DNA of 64,000 nucleotides, taken from NCBI RefSeq assembly GCF_018332715.1, contig NZ_BOQP01000011.1:124001-188000 (forward strand), given 5' to 3'. The position numbers and the translations under genes are program-made. Source of the DNA: Winogradskya consettensis. Its GTDB lineage: Bacteria; Actinomycetota; Actinomycetes; Mycobacteriales; Micromonosporaceae. Shown in pieces: positions 1 through 8,183 of this stretch; position 1 is the first letter of the stretch; the number at the start of each line of letters is the position of its first letter. Under the pieces are notes generated by a model. It was not told where the DNA came from. It saw only the letters and a list, made by a program, of their open reading frames with translations, and ran no database searches.

Positions 1-746
1 ACGCTCTCTCGGACCCGCACGACTTCAGAGCCGCCGGCCGGATCGTGGTGCTGGGTCTCGACGGGCACGTCACCACCCTGCGGTTCGCTGACGGGTCCGT
101 GCTGGGAGAGGGAGATCTGGGCGTACGCCGTAAGCCCGACACGACCGACGTCATCGTCGACGCCGCCGGGGAGCGGGTGTACGTGACGGAGACGGGGGCG
201 CTCACGGCGTACCGGCTGCCCGGTCTGGTCCTGGAATGGCAGGCGCGCAAGATCCCCTACGGAGCCGTCACCACCTGCGGCCCGATGCTCTGCGTTGCCG
301 GCAACAACGAGGTCAGCGGCCTGGACCCGGCGGACGGCTCGGTGCGCTGGACGGCCCCGGGCTGGTCCGGCGTGTCCCCACTGGCGGATGGCACGGTCGT
401 TCTGAACCGCCCTACGCCGGTGATCAACGCGGGGGTCGGCTCCGGAATAGACGATCACGAACGCCGAGTGGTGCGGCCACCCGAATACGCCGCGATCGAC
501 GCGCGGACCGGCAGGGTGTTGCGGCTGCTGGCTGAGGTCGACTGGACGGCGCAGGGGTTGCAGCTTCGCGCTGACCTGCGGATCGCGGGCAAAACGTGGG
601 TGCAGTTGCTGGATTCGGACGGAGTGCCGCACACGGTGGGATCGCTGGATACCGCGCGGTCCTATGGGTGCCAGGTCGCGCTGCCCTATCTCGCCTGTCC
701 CACTGTGACCGGGCCCACCACGGTTTGGCACTTGCCCCTCCCGTAA
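1..746 (+). CDS. C-terminal part of a beta-propeller (PQQ/WD40-like) repeat protein
   Basis: The open frame is already running at base 3 and has no convincing start in the window, so this is the C-terminal ~248 residues of a gene that begins to the left. The visible protein has recurring beta-blade motifs with glycine/aspartate turns (for example VLGLDGHVTTLRFADG, YAAIDARTGRVLRLL and GLDPADGSVRWTAPG). The D-x-x-x-G-x-x-x-W/L pattern is typical of PQQ-enzyme-like or quinoprotein-type beta-propellers. No catalytic domain is visible in this part; in actinomycetes such propellers are often extracytoplasmic or fused to kinases, and the missing N-terminus would decide. The TAA stop lies inside the inverted repeat that forms the promoter/operator region of the next gene. 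Function beyond the fold is unknown. Confidence 0.75.
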   Translation, partial: ALSDPHDFRAAGRIVVLGLDGHVTTLRFADGSVLGEGDLGVRRKPDTTDVIVDAAGERVYVTETGALTAYRLPGLVLEWQARKIPYGAVTTCGPMLCVAGNNEVSGLDPADGSVRWTAPGWSGVSPLADGTVVLNRPTPVINAGVGSGIDDHERRVVRPPEYAAIDARTGRVLRLLAEVDWTAQGLQLRADLRIAGKTWVQLLDSDGVPHTVGSLDTARSYGCQVALPYLACPTVTGPTTVWHLPLP

Positions 747-762
747 GGGGAGGTCGTACGGT
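731..762 (+). promoter_or_regulatory. MerR-type promoter/operator with long spacer, leaderless start
   Basis: A -35-like TTGCCC (732-737) and a -10-like TACGGT (757-762) are separated by 19 nt. The spacer holds an inverted repeat, CCTCCC and GGGAGG around a 5-nt centre (737-753). Over-long spacers containing a dyad are the hallmark of promoters controlled by MerR-family activators. The -10 box ends 6 nt before the ATG at 769, so the transcript is probably leaderless. Autoregulation is inferred. Confidence 0.6.
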
Positions 763-768
763 CGATTC

Positions 769-1413
769 ATGGGAGCTGAAGAGCCCACCTGGAGCGTGGG
801 CGAGCTGGCCGCCGCGACGGGTTTGACCGTGCGTGCGCTGCACCATTACGACGAGATCGGGCTGGTGCGGCCTTCGCGGAGGAATGCTGCCGGGCATCGG
901 CGATATACGGCCGGCGATGTTCGGCTGCTGCATCGGGTGGTCGCGCTGCGGGGTTTCGGCTTTCCGCTGGCGGAGATCGCCGGCCTGCTCACCGGCGACG
1001 GTGGGGGCGGCGACGGTGGGGGCGGCGACGGTGGGGGCGGCGACGGTGGGGGCGGCAACGGTGGGCTGGAGGCGCGGGAGTTGTTGTTGCGGCAGCTCGA
1101 TCAGGTGGTTGATCGGATCACCCGGGCGAGTGAGTTGCGGGGGCGGCTCGAGGTGGTGCTGGCCCAGTTCGATGCTGCGGGCGATCCGTCCGCGGCGGTG
1201 TTGGTGCGGTTGATCGAAGGGATGACGGCGGTGGAGCACACGTATACGCCTGAGGAGCTGGAGCGGATGGCCGCGCACCGGCGGGAGTTGAGCGAGCGGT
1301 TGTCGCCTGAGGAGCTTGCGGCGATGTCCGCGCGCAGACAGACGGCCTGGGACGGCATGACCGAGGAGCAGCGAGCCGAGCTGGTGCTCAGCCGGCCGGC
1401 CCTCCCGCGTTAG
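769..1413 (+). CDS. MerR-family transcriptional regulator with glycine-rich linker
   Basis: A 214-residue regulator. Residues ~5-75 are a classical MerR winged helix-turn-helix, with WSVGELAAATGLTVRALHHY, a YDEIGLVRPSRR wing and an RRYTAGDVRLLHRVVALRGFGFPL-type tail (given here as family motifs). A stretch of roughly 24 residues made of G-D-G-G-G repeats (about residues 76-100) replaces part of the usual dimerisation-helix region. The C-terminal ~110 residues are helical and Glu/Arg-rich, like the drug-sensing domains of TipA-like regulators (EELERMAAHRRELSERL). No mercury-type cysteines are seen. The start is fixed by the -10 box 6 nt upstream. The target is probably its own promoter; the ligand cannot be told from sequence. 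Confidence 0.88.
   Translation: MGAEEPTWSVGELAAATGLTVRALHHYDEIGLVRPSRRNAAGHRRYTAGDVRLLHRVVALRGFGFPLAEIAGLLTGDGGGGDGGGGDGGGGDGGGGNGGLEARELLLRQLDQVVDRITRASELRGRLEVVLAQFDAAGDPSAAVLVRLIEGMTAVEHTYTPEELERMAAHRRELSERLSPEELAAMSARRQTAWDGMTEEQRAELVLSRPALPR
994..1068 (+). repeat. 15-bp minisatellite inside the MerR gene
   Basis: Four exact tandem copies of a 15-bp unit (GGCGACGGTGGGGGC; 994, 1009, 1024, 1039) are followed by a fifth diverged copy (1054-1068). It encodes GDGGG pentads and keeps the reading frame whatever the copy number. This makes it a likely length-variable linker between the DNA-binding and effector parts. Confidence 0.9.
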
Positions 1414-1430
1414 GTGGCGCCGGCGCTCTC

Positions 1431-1505
1431 GCGGTGGTGGCGCTCTCGCGATGGTGGCGTTCGTGCGGTGGTGGCGTTCGTGCGGTGGTGGCGTTCGTGC
1501 GGTGG
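1431..1505. repeat. 17-bp intergenic tandem repeat
   Basis: Four tandem copies of a 17-bp unit (GCGGTGGTGGCGTTCGT and close variants) and a partial fifth lie just downstream of the MerR gene. The period is not a multiple of three, as expected for non-coding DNA. No function is evident. Confidence 0.8.
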
Positions 1506-1514
1506 GTGCACCTT

Positions 1515-1554
1515 GCGGAGCAGAGTCGTCTGATGGGGACGGGCTCTGCTCCGC
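1515..1554. terminator. Bidirectional terminator between merR and pilus locus
   Basis: A perfect 11-bp inverted repeat (GCGGAGCAGAG at 1515-1525, CTCTGCTCCGC at 1544-1554) with an 18-nt loop sits between two convergent genes. It has no U-tract, which is common for actinobacterial terminators. Confidence 0.6.
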
Positions 1555-1572
1555 GAGAGGGGGCCGGGTGCG

Positions 1573-3168
1573 CTACTTCTCCTGGGTGTTGGTGACGGCC
1601 AGGGGCTGGTTGAAGTTGGCCGGGGCGTTCCACTTCTGGAGTTCGGAGCTGGTGCAGGGGGCGACCTTGACCTTGGCGGTGCCGTCGGAGTGGGTGTCCG
1701 GGTTGGCGACGGTGAGGTCGGTGGGGGTGAGGCAGTAGCCGTTGGCGTCGACGATGCGGTAGCTCGTGGCGTAGTTGCCGGTGTCGCCGTAGACCTTCCA
1801 GCCGAGGTTGGGGTCGGTGAGGACGCCGGTGAGGGTGCAGGCGGCCATGGTGACGTAGCCGGCTGTCGTGGTGGGGGTTTTGAGGCAGTAGCCGGCGGGG
1901 GTGCGGATGCGGCCGGTTACGGCGGTGGCGAGGTCGAGGGAGATGGCGGGGAGGACCCATTGCTGGTTGATCGGGACGTTGCCGTCGGGGGCCTGCTTGC
2001 AGTACCAGACGATCTCGTAGCCGACGTTCTTGTTGGTGTAGTCGAAGTTGGTGACGTCGAGGCAGCGGCTGAACTGCTTGTAGTTGACCAGCTGCTTGGT
2101 GGTCGCCGAGGCCATGCCGGCGCCGACGCCTGCCTGGGAGCGGAAGACGTTCTTGTTCGTGGTGCCGCTGCAGCTGCCCAGGACGATCGGGCCGGCGCTG
2201 CCGGCGGTCTTCGCGTTGAGGCAGAAGCTGTCGAGGCTGACGCCGTTGCCGGTGCCCCGGAAGTTCGAGTTGTCGTCGAGGCTCCATTGTTGCTTCGCTA
2301 CCCGGCCGGCGCAGGGCTGGAAGGTGACGGCGCCGTCGGTGGCGTGCGGGACCGGGGCTTCCAGGCACATGCCGGTCGGTGCGGCGCTGGTTTCCGAGCC
2401 GATGAGCTTGATCGCGAGGTCCGTGGTGTAGGCGAAGCGCTGGTCGCTGCTGCCGCCGGTCTTGCAGAGCGCGACGGTGGCCGGGGCGCCTGCGGCGGGG
2501 GAGGCGGTGGGGCCGGCGTCCATGCACAGCGGGTTCGTGGTGGGGGCGGCGAGCTGGATGGCACCGCCGGTGATGTTCTCGTTGTTGACCTTGAAGGTGT
2601 AGGTCGCCTGGATGGTGCGGGTGTTGGTGCTGCCCTGGTCGAGCGAGCCGGTGGGGGAGCTCGAGCCCGTCGAGGTGAGGACGGCGGTCGAGGGCACGGT
2701 GGTCAGCGGGAGCAGTGCCGTGGGGCAGCTGAGGAGCGTGGGGGTCTCGTCCGTGGCGGCGTCAGGGACGCCGTAGTAGGCGATTTTGACGTTGTAGCGC
2801 AGGACGGCGACGCTGGAGGTGATGCCCGCGATCGGGTCCGCGGTGCCGGAGACCAGGCACGGCGGCAGGCTCAGGAGGCTGCCGACGAGCTTGGTGGTGC
2901 CGTCGGTGAGGGTGGTCAGCGAGGTGGAACCGCGCAGCTGGCCGACGGCGGCGTCGATGCCGGCCTGGGCCGCGTCGAGCGAAACCGTGCGGGCGTCGAC
3001 GGAACGGGTGGTGTTGAGCTGGTTCAGCACCAGCGGGACGAGACCGGCCGTCAAGGTCATGGCGACGAGGGTGACCATCATGGCCATCGCCATCGAGCCC
3101 TCGTCGGAGTCGGTGCGCTGATCGAAGCGCCGGCGCAAGCCCTTACCGAAGCGTCGGGTGATGATCAT
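1573..3168 (-). CDS. PilX-like minor prepilin carrying a ricin-type lectin domain
   Basis: A 531-residue protein and the last gene of the pilus locus. The ATG at 3168 overlaps the upstream stop by 4 nt (ATGA), which fixes the start. Residues 1-24 are a charged leader ending in DEGS. A hydrophobic helix follows (MAMAMMVTLVAMTLTAGLVP) but lacks the usual Glu at +5, as in PilX-type pilins. The middle resembles a pilin head. The C-terminal ~280 residues are a ricin B-type beta-trefoil, with repeated C-x-x-A/D cysteines and Q-x-W/F-type repeats (DQRFAY, KQQWSL, NQQWVL, LQKWNA). Such domains usually bind carbohydrate. Exported to the pilus and probably exposed at its tip, it is a candidate adhesin; sugar binding is inferred. 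Confidence 0.82.
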   Translation of the reverse strand: MIITRRFGKGLRRRFDQRTDSDEGSMAMAMMVTLVAMTLTAGLVPLVLNQLNTTRSVDARTVSLDAAQAGIDAAVGQLRGSTSLTTLTDGTTKLVGSLLSLPPCLVSGTADPIAGITSSVAVLRYNVKIAYYGVPDAATDETPTLLSCPTALLPLTTVPSTAVLTSTGSSSPTGSLDQGSTNTRTIQATYTFKVNNENITGGAIQLAAPTTNPLCMDAGPTASPAAGAPATVALCKTGGSSDQRFAYTTDLAIKLIGSETSAAPTGMCLEAPVPHATDGAVTFQPCAGRVAKQQWSLDDNSNFRGTGNGVSLDSFCLNAKTAGSAGPIVLGSCSGTTNKNVFRSQAGVGAGMASATTKQLVNYKQFSRCLDVTNFDYTNKNVGYEIVWYCKQAPDGNVPINQQWVLPAISLDLATAVTGRIRTPAGYCLKTPTTTAGYVTMAACTLTGVLTDPNLGWKVYGDTGNYATSYRIVDANGYCLTPTDLTVANPDTHSDGTAKVKVAPCTSSELQKWNAPANFNQPLAVTNTQEK

Positions 3169-3881
3169 GTGGTGGGTCTCCCCTCGCTGCATCCGTTCGT
3201 GGCCAGCGTCTGGTTCGAGGTGTTCAGGGCGGTGAACGTCGTGTCGATCTGGGCGTCGCCCGCGGCGACCTTGGTGGTCAGCTGGACCCGCAGGCGCTGG
3301 AAGACGCTGGTGAAGTCGCCGCCGACGATGGCGCCGCCAGGGCTGGCGCTGGCCGATGCGTACGGCTTCGCGCCGTAACCCTGCTTGGTGAACGGGGCGA
3401 CGCCGGTGGTCAGGTCGATCTGGGACGCGATTGTCTGCCCGGTGGCGGAGGCCGCCGGTGGGGTGCCCAGCGTCCAGGTGACCATCTGCAGCACGCCCAG
3501 GCCGTCCGTGCCCGGCTTCAGGCGCAGCTGGTAGCACGTGGTGGGGACCGGGCCGGCGAACTCCACGTACTGCCGGTTGCCGACGGTGCCCGGGTCGCCG
3601 ATCCATGAGGCGTAACGCAGCTCGCGATCGAAGCGCTGGAACGCGTTCGAGAGCTCCCGCTGGGCTTCGCTGAGCGCGTCAGCCGCCGACGTCGTCTTGA
3701 ACACCTGCAGGATCGCGCCGGTGAACAACACCATCAGGACACTCATGATCCCGAGGGTCGTCATGATCTCGATCATGGAAACCCCGGCGTCACCGGGAGT
3801 ATCGGCGTCATCGTGCGGAGCTGTCGGCGAGGCCGGAGCTGTCGGAGCAGCCGGGCCAGCCGACCGTAGTGAGCGGGTCAT
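3165..3881 (-). CDS. PilW/PulJ-like minor prepilin
   Basis: A 238-residue prepilin. The leader is long (about 34 residues, Ala/Pro-rich) and ends GDAG before VSMIEIMTTLGIMSVLM, a class III prepilin motif with cleavage after Gly and Glu at +5; the usual Phe at +1 is Val. After the hydrophobic helix comes a coiled segment (AQRELSNAFQRFDRELRYAS), typical of PilW/PulJ pseudopilins, then a C-terminal beta domain with two cysteines. The start overlaps the upstream stop by 1 nt (TGATG) and the end overlaps the next start by 4 nt, so translation is coupled. It likely forms part of the pilus-initiating minor pilin complex. Confidence 0.82.
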   Translation of the reverse strand: MTRSLRSAGPAAPTAPASPTAPHDDADTPGDAGVSMIEIMTTLGIMSVLMVLFTGAILQVFKTTSAADALSEAQRELSNAFQRFDRELRYASWIGDPGTVGNRQYVEFAGPVPTTCYQLRLKPGTDGLGVLQMVTWTLGTPPAASATGQTIASQIDLTTGVAPFTKQGYGAKPYASASASPGGAIVGGDFTSVFQRLRVQLTTKVAAGDAQIDTTFTALNTSNQTLATNGCSEGRPTT

Positions 3882-5563
3882 CACGCCACCGTCCAGACGA
3901 ACATCAGGTTGCTCTGGGTAGTACCGGCGCTCTTGACCGTGAGCAGGACGGTGTAGGTGCCCTTGGTGGTCGGCTTGCCGCTGATCAGTCCGGAAGAGCT
4001 GATCGTCAGGCCGGCGGGCAGACCCGTCGCGGTCCACACGTATGAGGCGGGTGTCGCACCCGACGCCGCTGCCTGCAGCGAAACCGCGGCGAGGGCGGTG
4101 GTCGACTGGTTCGGTGAGGCCGGCGCCGGTGCGGTCACCCGCAGGTCGGTGGCGGCGGGGTTGGGGTTCACCACGACGGGGACGACCATCGAGGCGGATC
4201 CGCCGGCGGCGTCGGTGACCGTGACGGTTGTCAGGTACCGCGTGCCGTGGGTGATCGTGCCGGTGATGGCGCCGCTCGACGTGTTCAGGACGAGGCCGTC
4301 GGGCAGGTTTGTGGTCGCCCAGCTGTACGGGGTGAGCCCGCCCGAGGCGAGCGCCGTGAACGAGCCGATGTTGGTGCCGTTGTTGACCGTCTGCGTGCCC
4401 GGGTTGATCAACGCCACGGGGGTGAGGATCCGCCACGAGAACGTGGCGGTCACCGTCTTCGGGATCGTGCCCGAGTCCGTCGCGGTCAGGACGACGGCGG
4501 TCGTCTGCGTGATCGTCGACGTCGTCCCGGTGATCAGGCCGGTCGTCGCGTTGATGCTGAGGCCGGTCGGCAGGCCGGTGGCGGTCCACTTGAGCGGGGC
4601 GCTGCCCCCGGTCACGACCGGCTGGAAGCTCACCGCCGTGCTGGTCCGGGTGACCTGGGCGCCGGGGTTGGTGATCGCCGGGGCGGCCGCGACAGTCCAG
4701 GCGAACGTCGAGTCGTCGGTGCGGTTCTGCGCGTCGGTCACCGTGACGGTCACCGAGTACGAGCCGGCCGTGGTGGGCGTACCGCTGATCAGGGCAGCGC
4801 TCGTCATCGTCAGGCCCGGCGGGAGCCCGGTCGCCGTCCAGGTCAGCGGCAGCTTTCCGCCGCTGGACAGGACCTGCAGGCCGGCCAGTTCGCCGACGTA
4901 CGACTTCTGCGCGGCCGGGTCGGTGACCGTGGGCGCCGCCGTCTTGGTGTCGAAGACCGGGTCGTTGCCGATGCTGACGAGCGTGGTGGCGACGTAGACG
5001 CAGGTGCCGCCGGTGCAGAACTTGTCCGGCCAGGTCACTGAGACCACGACCTTGAAGAAGGGCAGACCGACGGAGAGCAGCCCCGCGGACTTGCAGGAGC
5101 TGACGATCGGTAGCGCGATGGTCGCCTGGCTCTGGTTGCATTTACCGACGTACCACTGCTGCTGGAACGTCGTGCCGTTCGAGATGATCGGGACGGCCTC
5201 GGTGGGCAGCGGTGCGGTGATGCCGGCCGTCGAGATGCTCGGCAGCATCGGGTCCGCCGCGAGGTCCATGGTGTTCAGGTAGGCGAGCACCTTGGCGGGG
5301 GCTGCGGCCTTCTGCGCGGCGATCGCGGTGGCGCTGCGGCCGGTCGACAGCGACGACGGGTCGAGGGCGCGGACCCGTTCGAGCGCGTCGTTCGCTACCT
5401 GGACCGCGATCTGCGTGACCCGCTGCTGGTTGACGACGGCGAGCGATTTTGTCAGGAACGGCGCGGCGCCGGCCATGACCGTGCCGATGACGGCCATGGC
5501 GACCAGCACCTCGACGAGGGTGAACCCGTCTTCCCCCGACGGGGGTCTGCGGCGGAACGGCAT
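3881..5563 (-). CDS. PilV-like minor prepilin with four Ig-like (He_PIG) repeats
   Basis: A 560-residue protein. The leader MPFRRRPPSGEDG precedes FTLVEVLVAMAVIGTVMAG, a textbook prepilin site with Glu at +5 recognised by PilD. After a pilin-like N-terminal part (to ~200) come four repeats of ~85 residues with the recurring signature W-T-A-T-G-L-P-x-G-L ... G-x-I-x-G-T/K-P (about residues 205-560). This is the putative-Ig He_PIG family seen in bacterial surface adhesins. PilV proteins normally have 150-200 residues, so the extension is unusual. It is coupled to the two genes downstream. Role: minor pilin with an extended extracellular, probably adhesive, arm (inferred). Confidence 0.83.
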   Translation of the reverse strand: MPFRRRPPSGEDGFTLVEVLVAMAVIGTVMAGAAPFLTKSLAVVNQQRVTQIAVQVANDALERVRALDPSSLSTGRSATAIAAQKAAAPAKVLAYLNTMDLAADPMLPSISTAGITAPLPTEAVPIISNGTTFQQQWYVGKCNQSQATIALPIVSSCKSAGLLSVGLPFFKVVVSVTWPDKFCTGGTCVYVATTLVSIGNDPVFDTKTAAPTVTDPAAQKSYVGELAGLQVLSSGGKLPLTWTATGLPPGLTMTSAALISGTPTTAGSYSVTVTVTDAQNRTDDSTFAWTVAAAPAITNPGAQVTRTSTAVSFQPVVTGGSAPLKWTATGLPTGLSINATTGLITGTTSTITQTTAVVLTATDSGTIPKTVTATFSWRILTPVALINPGTQTVNNGTNIGSFTALASGGLTPYSWATTNLPDGLVLNTSSGAITGTITHGTRYLTTVTVTDAAGGSASMVVPVVVNPNPAATDLRVTAPAPASPNQSTTALAAVSLQAAASGATPASYVWTATGLPAGLTISSSGLISGKPTTKGTYTVLLTVKSAGTTQSNLMFVWTVA

Positions 5564-5632
5564 CGGGCCCCACTCCTCGTGCGGTCGGCGGTCGTTACCA
5601 CACCATCGATCGCTGCGTGCCGAATCTGAGGA

Positions 5633-5827
5633 CTACTGCTCAACTTCGATCAAGAGGTGCCGGTCGACGCCGGCTTCGTCGAGGACGCGTTCGACGCCGG
5701 CGATGGAGAGGCGGTCGTAGACCTCGTCGCCGTGCACGATGCGGTACCAGCGGGTGCGGCGGCGTACGACCGCTTCGACCCGCCACTGCCCGTCGCGTGT
5801 CTGCATCGCGCCCTCGACGCCGTCCAC
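5633..5827 (-). CDS. Small conserved-looking protein between pilO and the minor prepilins
   Basis: A 64-residue protein starting at GTG 5827, 3 nt after the pilO stop. An ATG at 5806, preceded by GAGGG, would give 57 residues and is equally possible. It is basic in the first half and acidic in the second (QTRDGQWRVEAVVRRR, then GDEVYDRLSIAGVERVLDEA). It has no signal peptide or membrane segment. Tight spacing in the operon argues for a real gene, perhaps an accessory cytoplasmic factor. I do not recognise the family. Confidence 0.6.
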   Translation of the reverse strand: MDGVEGAMQTRDGQWRVEAVVRRRTRWYRIVHGDEVYDRLSIAGVERVLDEAGVDRHLLIEVEQ

Positions 5828-5830
5828 GGC

Positions 5831-6445
5831 TCAGTCGGTGGTGACGGTGGGGGCGTCGGCGCCGACCGGCGGGGCCACGAATGCCTTGAGCTGCAGGTCG
5901 ACGCTCTGCTGCGGTGCCGACTCGGTGCCGTCAGTCGAATCCTCGCTCTGGGTGGAACTCCAGGTCGCGGTCGTGATCAGGACCGCCCGCTTCTGGCCGC
6001 CGCCCTGGAGCTGGTCGAGGAAGCTGTTCAGCTCGGCCGCCGTACCCGTGACGGTGAGCTGGATCGGCAGTTCCTTGACGCCGCTGGTGGCGGTGGAGTC
6101 GGCGGGCGCGCCCACCGTGATGCCGCTGACGGAGACGCCGATGTCGACGCCGGCCGCCTGCAACTGACGCAGGAACGCCGGTACGCCCGAATCCGACGGC
6201 AGCGCGTCCTGGTAAGTGGACAGCGTCGCCTTGAGCTTCGCCAGGTTCGCCTTGTCCTTCTGCAGTGCGACGATCCGTTTGCGGAGCTGGCTCGCCTGCG
6301 ACCGGGCCGTGTCGGTCTGCGAGCGCAGGTCGCCCGCCTCCGCGTACTGCGGGCTGATCAGCAGGAACCAGGCGACGACGGCCATCACCACGATGACGAC
6401 CGCGCCGGCGATCATCCAGAGCCGGTCCGCGTGTCGGGCGCCCAT
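5831..6445 (-). CDS. pilO: PilO-like pilus assembly inner-membrane protein
   Basis: A 204-residue bitopic membrane protein. A short cytoplasmic head (MGARHADR) is followed by one membrane helix (~9-30), a coiled coil (DLRSQTDTARSQASQLRKRI) and a ferredoxin-like periplasmic/external domain (~80-180), the standard PilO layout. It partners PilN, and both form the alignment complex that links cytoplasmic PilM to the pilus. The ATG overlaps the PilN stop by 1 nt. Identity rests on architecture and position, because PilO sequences diverge strongly. Confidence 0.85.
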   Translation of the reverse strand: MGARHADRLWMIAGAVVIVVMAVVAWFLLISPQYAEAGDLRSQTDTARSQASQLRKRIVALQKDKANLAKLKATLSTYQDALPSDSGVPAFLRQLQAAGVDIGVSVSGITVGAPADSTATSGVKELPIQLTVTGTAAELNSFLDQLQGGGQKRAVLITTATWSSTQSEDSTDGTESAPQQSVDLQLKAFVAPPVGADAPTVTTD

Positions 6446-7143
6446 TACTTACTCCCGCACTTCGTGCCGAAACGACCGCAGAGCGCCGCCGCGACGAAGT
6501 CAACACTGGCGTTGAAGGTCACCGTGCCGTCCTTGTCGGTGTTGACCGCGGTGACATACGGGTTGGCGAGCACCGACTGCTTCGTGAGCGCGTCGATGTA
6601 GGCGGCCACGGCCTCCTTGTCCGGTCCGCTGCCCGTGACCGTCAGGGTGCCGACGACGGCGGAGGTGCTCGTGCTCGGCAGTGCGTCGGTGGTGGTCCCG
6701 GAGCCGGCCGCGTTGAGGGCGCCGTTGACGCTGTCGAGGCTCAGACCCGAAGCCGCGGCGGTCTCGCTGAGGGTGGTGTAGAGCGCGGCCCAGTCGAGAT
6801 CGTCCTTCATCACGGCCTTGAGCTGCTTGGAGAGGGTGTCCGTGGAGTTCTGCACGTCGACCACCTCCTTGTACGCGCGCTGGCTGCGCTGCAGGTCGGT
6901 CACCTCGGTGGTGGCCGTGGACAGTTCGTCGTCGGCGGCCCGGGTCTCCTGGTTGGCGACGAAGAACCAGCCGCCGAGCAGGCAGGCGACGATGATCACG
7001 GCGACGATCGCCCAGCCGCGGGTACGCCGGGCCCGGCGGGCGCTGATGATCTCCTCGGGCAGCAGACTCGCCGAGATGTGGAGCACTCGGGTCGCCCGTT
7101 GCGGGGACATCGCCGGGTCGACCGGCATCAGGGTCGTGGCCAT
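6445..7143 (-). CDS. pilN: PilN-like pilus assembly protein
   Basis: A 232-residue bitopic protein. The N-terminal cytoplasmic segment (~45 residues, with LHISASLLPEEI) resembles the PilM-binding INLLP-type motif of PilN. One membrane helix follows (~46-66, WAIVAVIIVACLLGGWFFV), then a coiled coil and a PilN-type alpha/beta domain. The start overlaps the pilM stop by 1 nt and the end overlaps pilO. It recruits PilM and dimerises with PilO. Confidence 0.87.
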   Translation of the reverse strand: MATTLMPVDPAMSPQRATRVLHISASLLPEEIISARRARRTRGWAIVAVIIVACLLGGWFFVANQETRAADDELSTATTEVTDLQRSQRAYKEVVDVQNSTDTLSKQLKAVMKDDLDWAALYTTLSETAAASGLSLDSVNGALNAAGSGTTTDALPSTSTSAVVGTLTVTGSGPDKEAVAAYIDALTKQSVLANPYVTAVNTDKDGTVTFNASVDFVAAALCGRFGTKCGSK

Positions 7144-8168
7144 CAGGCTGCCGCTCCCAGGGTCAGGCCGATCGACACCGCTGCCGACGGGACGAAACTG
7201 TCGAAGCCGCGGGTACGCGCTTTGCGAGTGTCGCGCAGGCGGGCGGCGCTGTCGGCGTACATGACAGCCACGCCGAGCTGTTGCTGCACGTGCTCGGCGA
7301 GGCCGGGCATCAGCGCGCCGCCGCCGCAGAGCGCCACCCGGGTGACCTGCTTCTGCCGCTCACCCGAGGCGAGGTAGGTGAAGGAGCTGCGCAGCTCGTT
7401 GACGAGCGGGCGGATCGCGTCCGCGGCGGCCGAGTCGGTGTCCGGCTGGCCGTCGCCGTGCAGCCCGAAGCGGCACTTCAGGGCCTCGGCCTCGGCCGGC
7501 GTGATGCCCAGCCGGGTGGCGATGCTCTCGGTGATCTCGACACCCCCGCGCGGCACCGTACGCACGATCAGCGGCTCGCCGTCGGCATGCACGACGACGC
7601 TGGTGACCTCGGCGCCGATGTCCACGATCGCCTCGACCTGGGCGTCCAGCCGGGAGGCGGCGCGCAGCAGGGCGAACGAGGCCAGGTCGACGTCGACGAC
7701 GTGCAGCCCGGCCTTCTCGACGGCTTGGACGAGCTCGGTCACCGCGTCCTTGGGCATGGCGATCAGCAGCCCGCGCACGGTCGGGTTGGTGCCCGGTTCC
7801 TCGAGGGGCCGGAAGTCGAGCAGCGAGCGTTCCACGGCGAGCGGCAGCATGTCGCGTACCTGGAACGGCAGCGACCGATGCATCTCCTTGGGCGGCAGGT
7901 TGGAGACCGACATCTCGCGGACCACCAGCTGCGGGTTGGTCACGCCGAGCATGACCTGTTTGGTGTTGAACTTGCACGCCGCCCAGAGCTGCTTGAGCGC
8001 CGATGTCACCGCTACCGGGTCGGAGAGGATGCCGCCCTGTACGGTGCCGTGCGGCAGCGGGACCTGCCCGAAGTTGGTCAGGGTGTACTCGTCCTTCACG
8101 CGCTTCACCTCTACCGCGCGGATGGACGACGAGCCGATGTCCAGCCCGATCGGGTTGACGCCCGCCAT
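7143..8168 (-). CDS. pilM: PilM, actin-like pilus assembly ATPase
   Basis: A 341-residue cytoplasmic protein with the actin/FtsA-like fold of PilM: phosphate-1 loop GLDIGSSSIRAVEVKR (~7-22), LLIAMPKD, an AIVDIGAEVTSVVV phosphate-2 segment and VALCGGGALMPGLAEHV near the C-terminus. It binds the N-terminal tail of PilN and couples the ATPases to the envelope complex. Start ATG 8168 has a GAGGAGA ribosome-binding site 6 nt upstream. Length and motifs fit the family well. Confidence 0.95.
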   Translation of the reverse strand: MAGVNPIGLDIGSSSIRAVEVKRVKDEYTLTNFGQVPLPHGTVQGGILSDPVAVTSALKQLWAACKFNTKQVMLGVTNPQLVVREMSVSNLPPKEMHRSLPFQVRDMLPLAVERSLLDFRPLEEPGTNPTVRGLLIAMPKDAVTELVQAVEKAGLHVVDVDLASFALLRAASRLDAQVEAIVDIGAEVTSVVVHADGEPLIVRTVPRGGVEITESIATRLGITPAEAEALKCRFGLHGDGQPDTDSAAADAIRPLVNELRSSFTYLASGERQKQVTRVALCGGGALMPGLAEHVQQQLGVAVMYADSAARLRDTRKARTRGFDSFVPSAAVSIGLTLGAAA

Positions 8169-8183
8169 CTGTTCTCCTCTTCT

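Noticed and set aside
994-1068. Possible CRISPR array in the 15-bp repeats
   Set aside because: The units are directly adjacent with no spacers, in frame within a MerR gene. The same reasoning excludes the arrays at 31141-31385 and 41262-41385.
1690-3378. 562-residue open frame on the plus strand
   Set aside because: It is antisense to the PilX- and PilW-like prepilin genes, with a low-complexity Gly/Val/Arg translation and no recognisable domain.
3169-3606. Longer start (3606) for the ricin-domain prepilin
   Set aside because: The extra N-terminal part is out of character and antisense-like within the PilW gene. The ATGA overlap at 3168 and the prepilin leader right after it fix the start.
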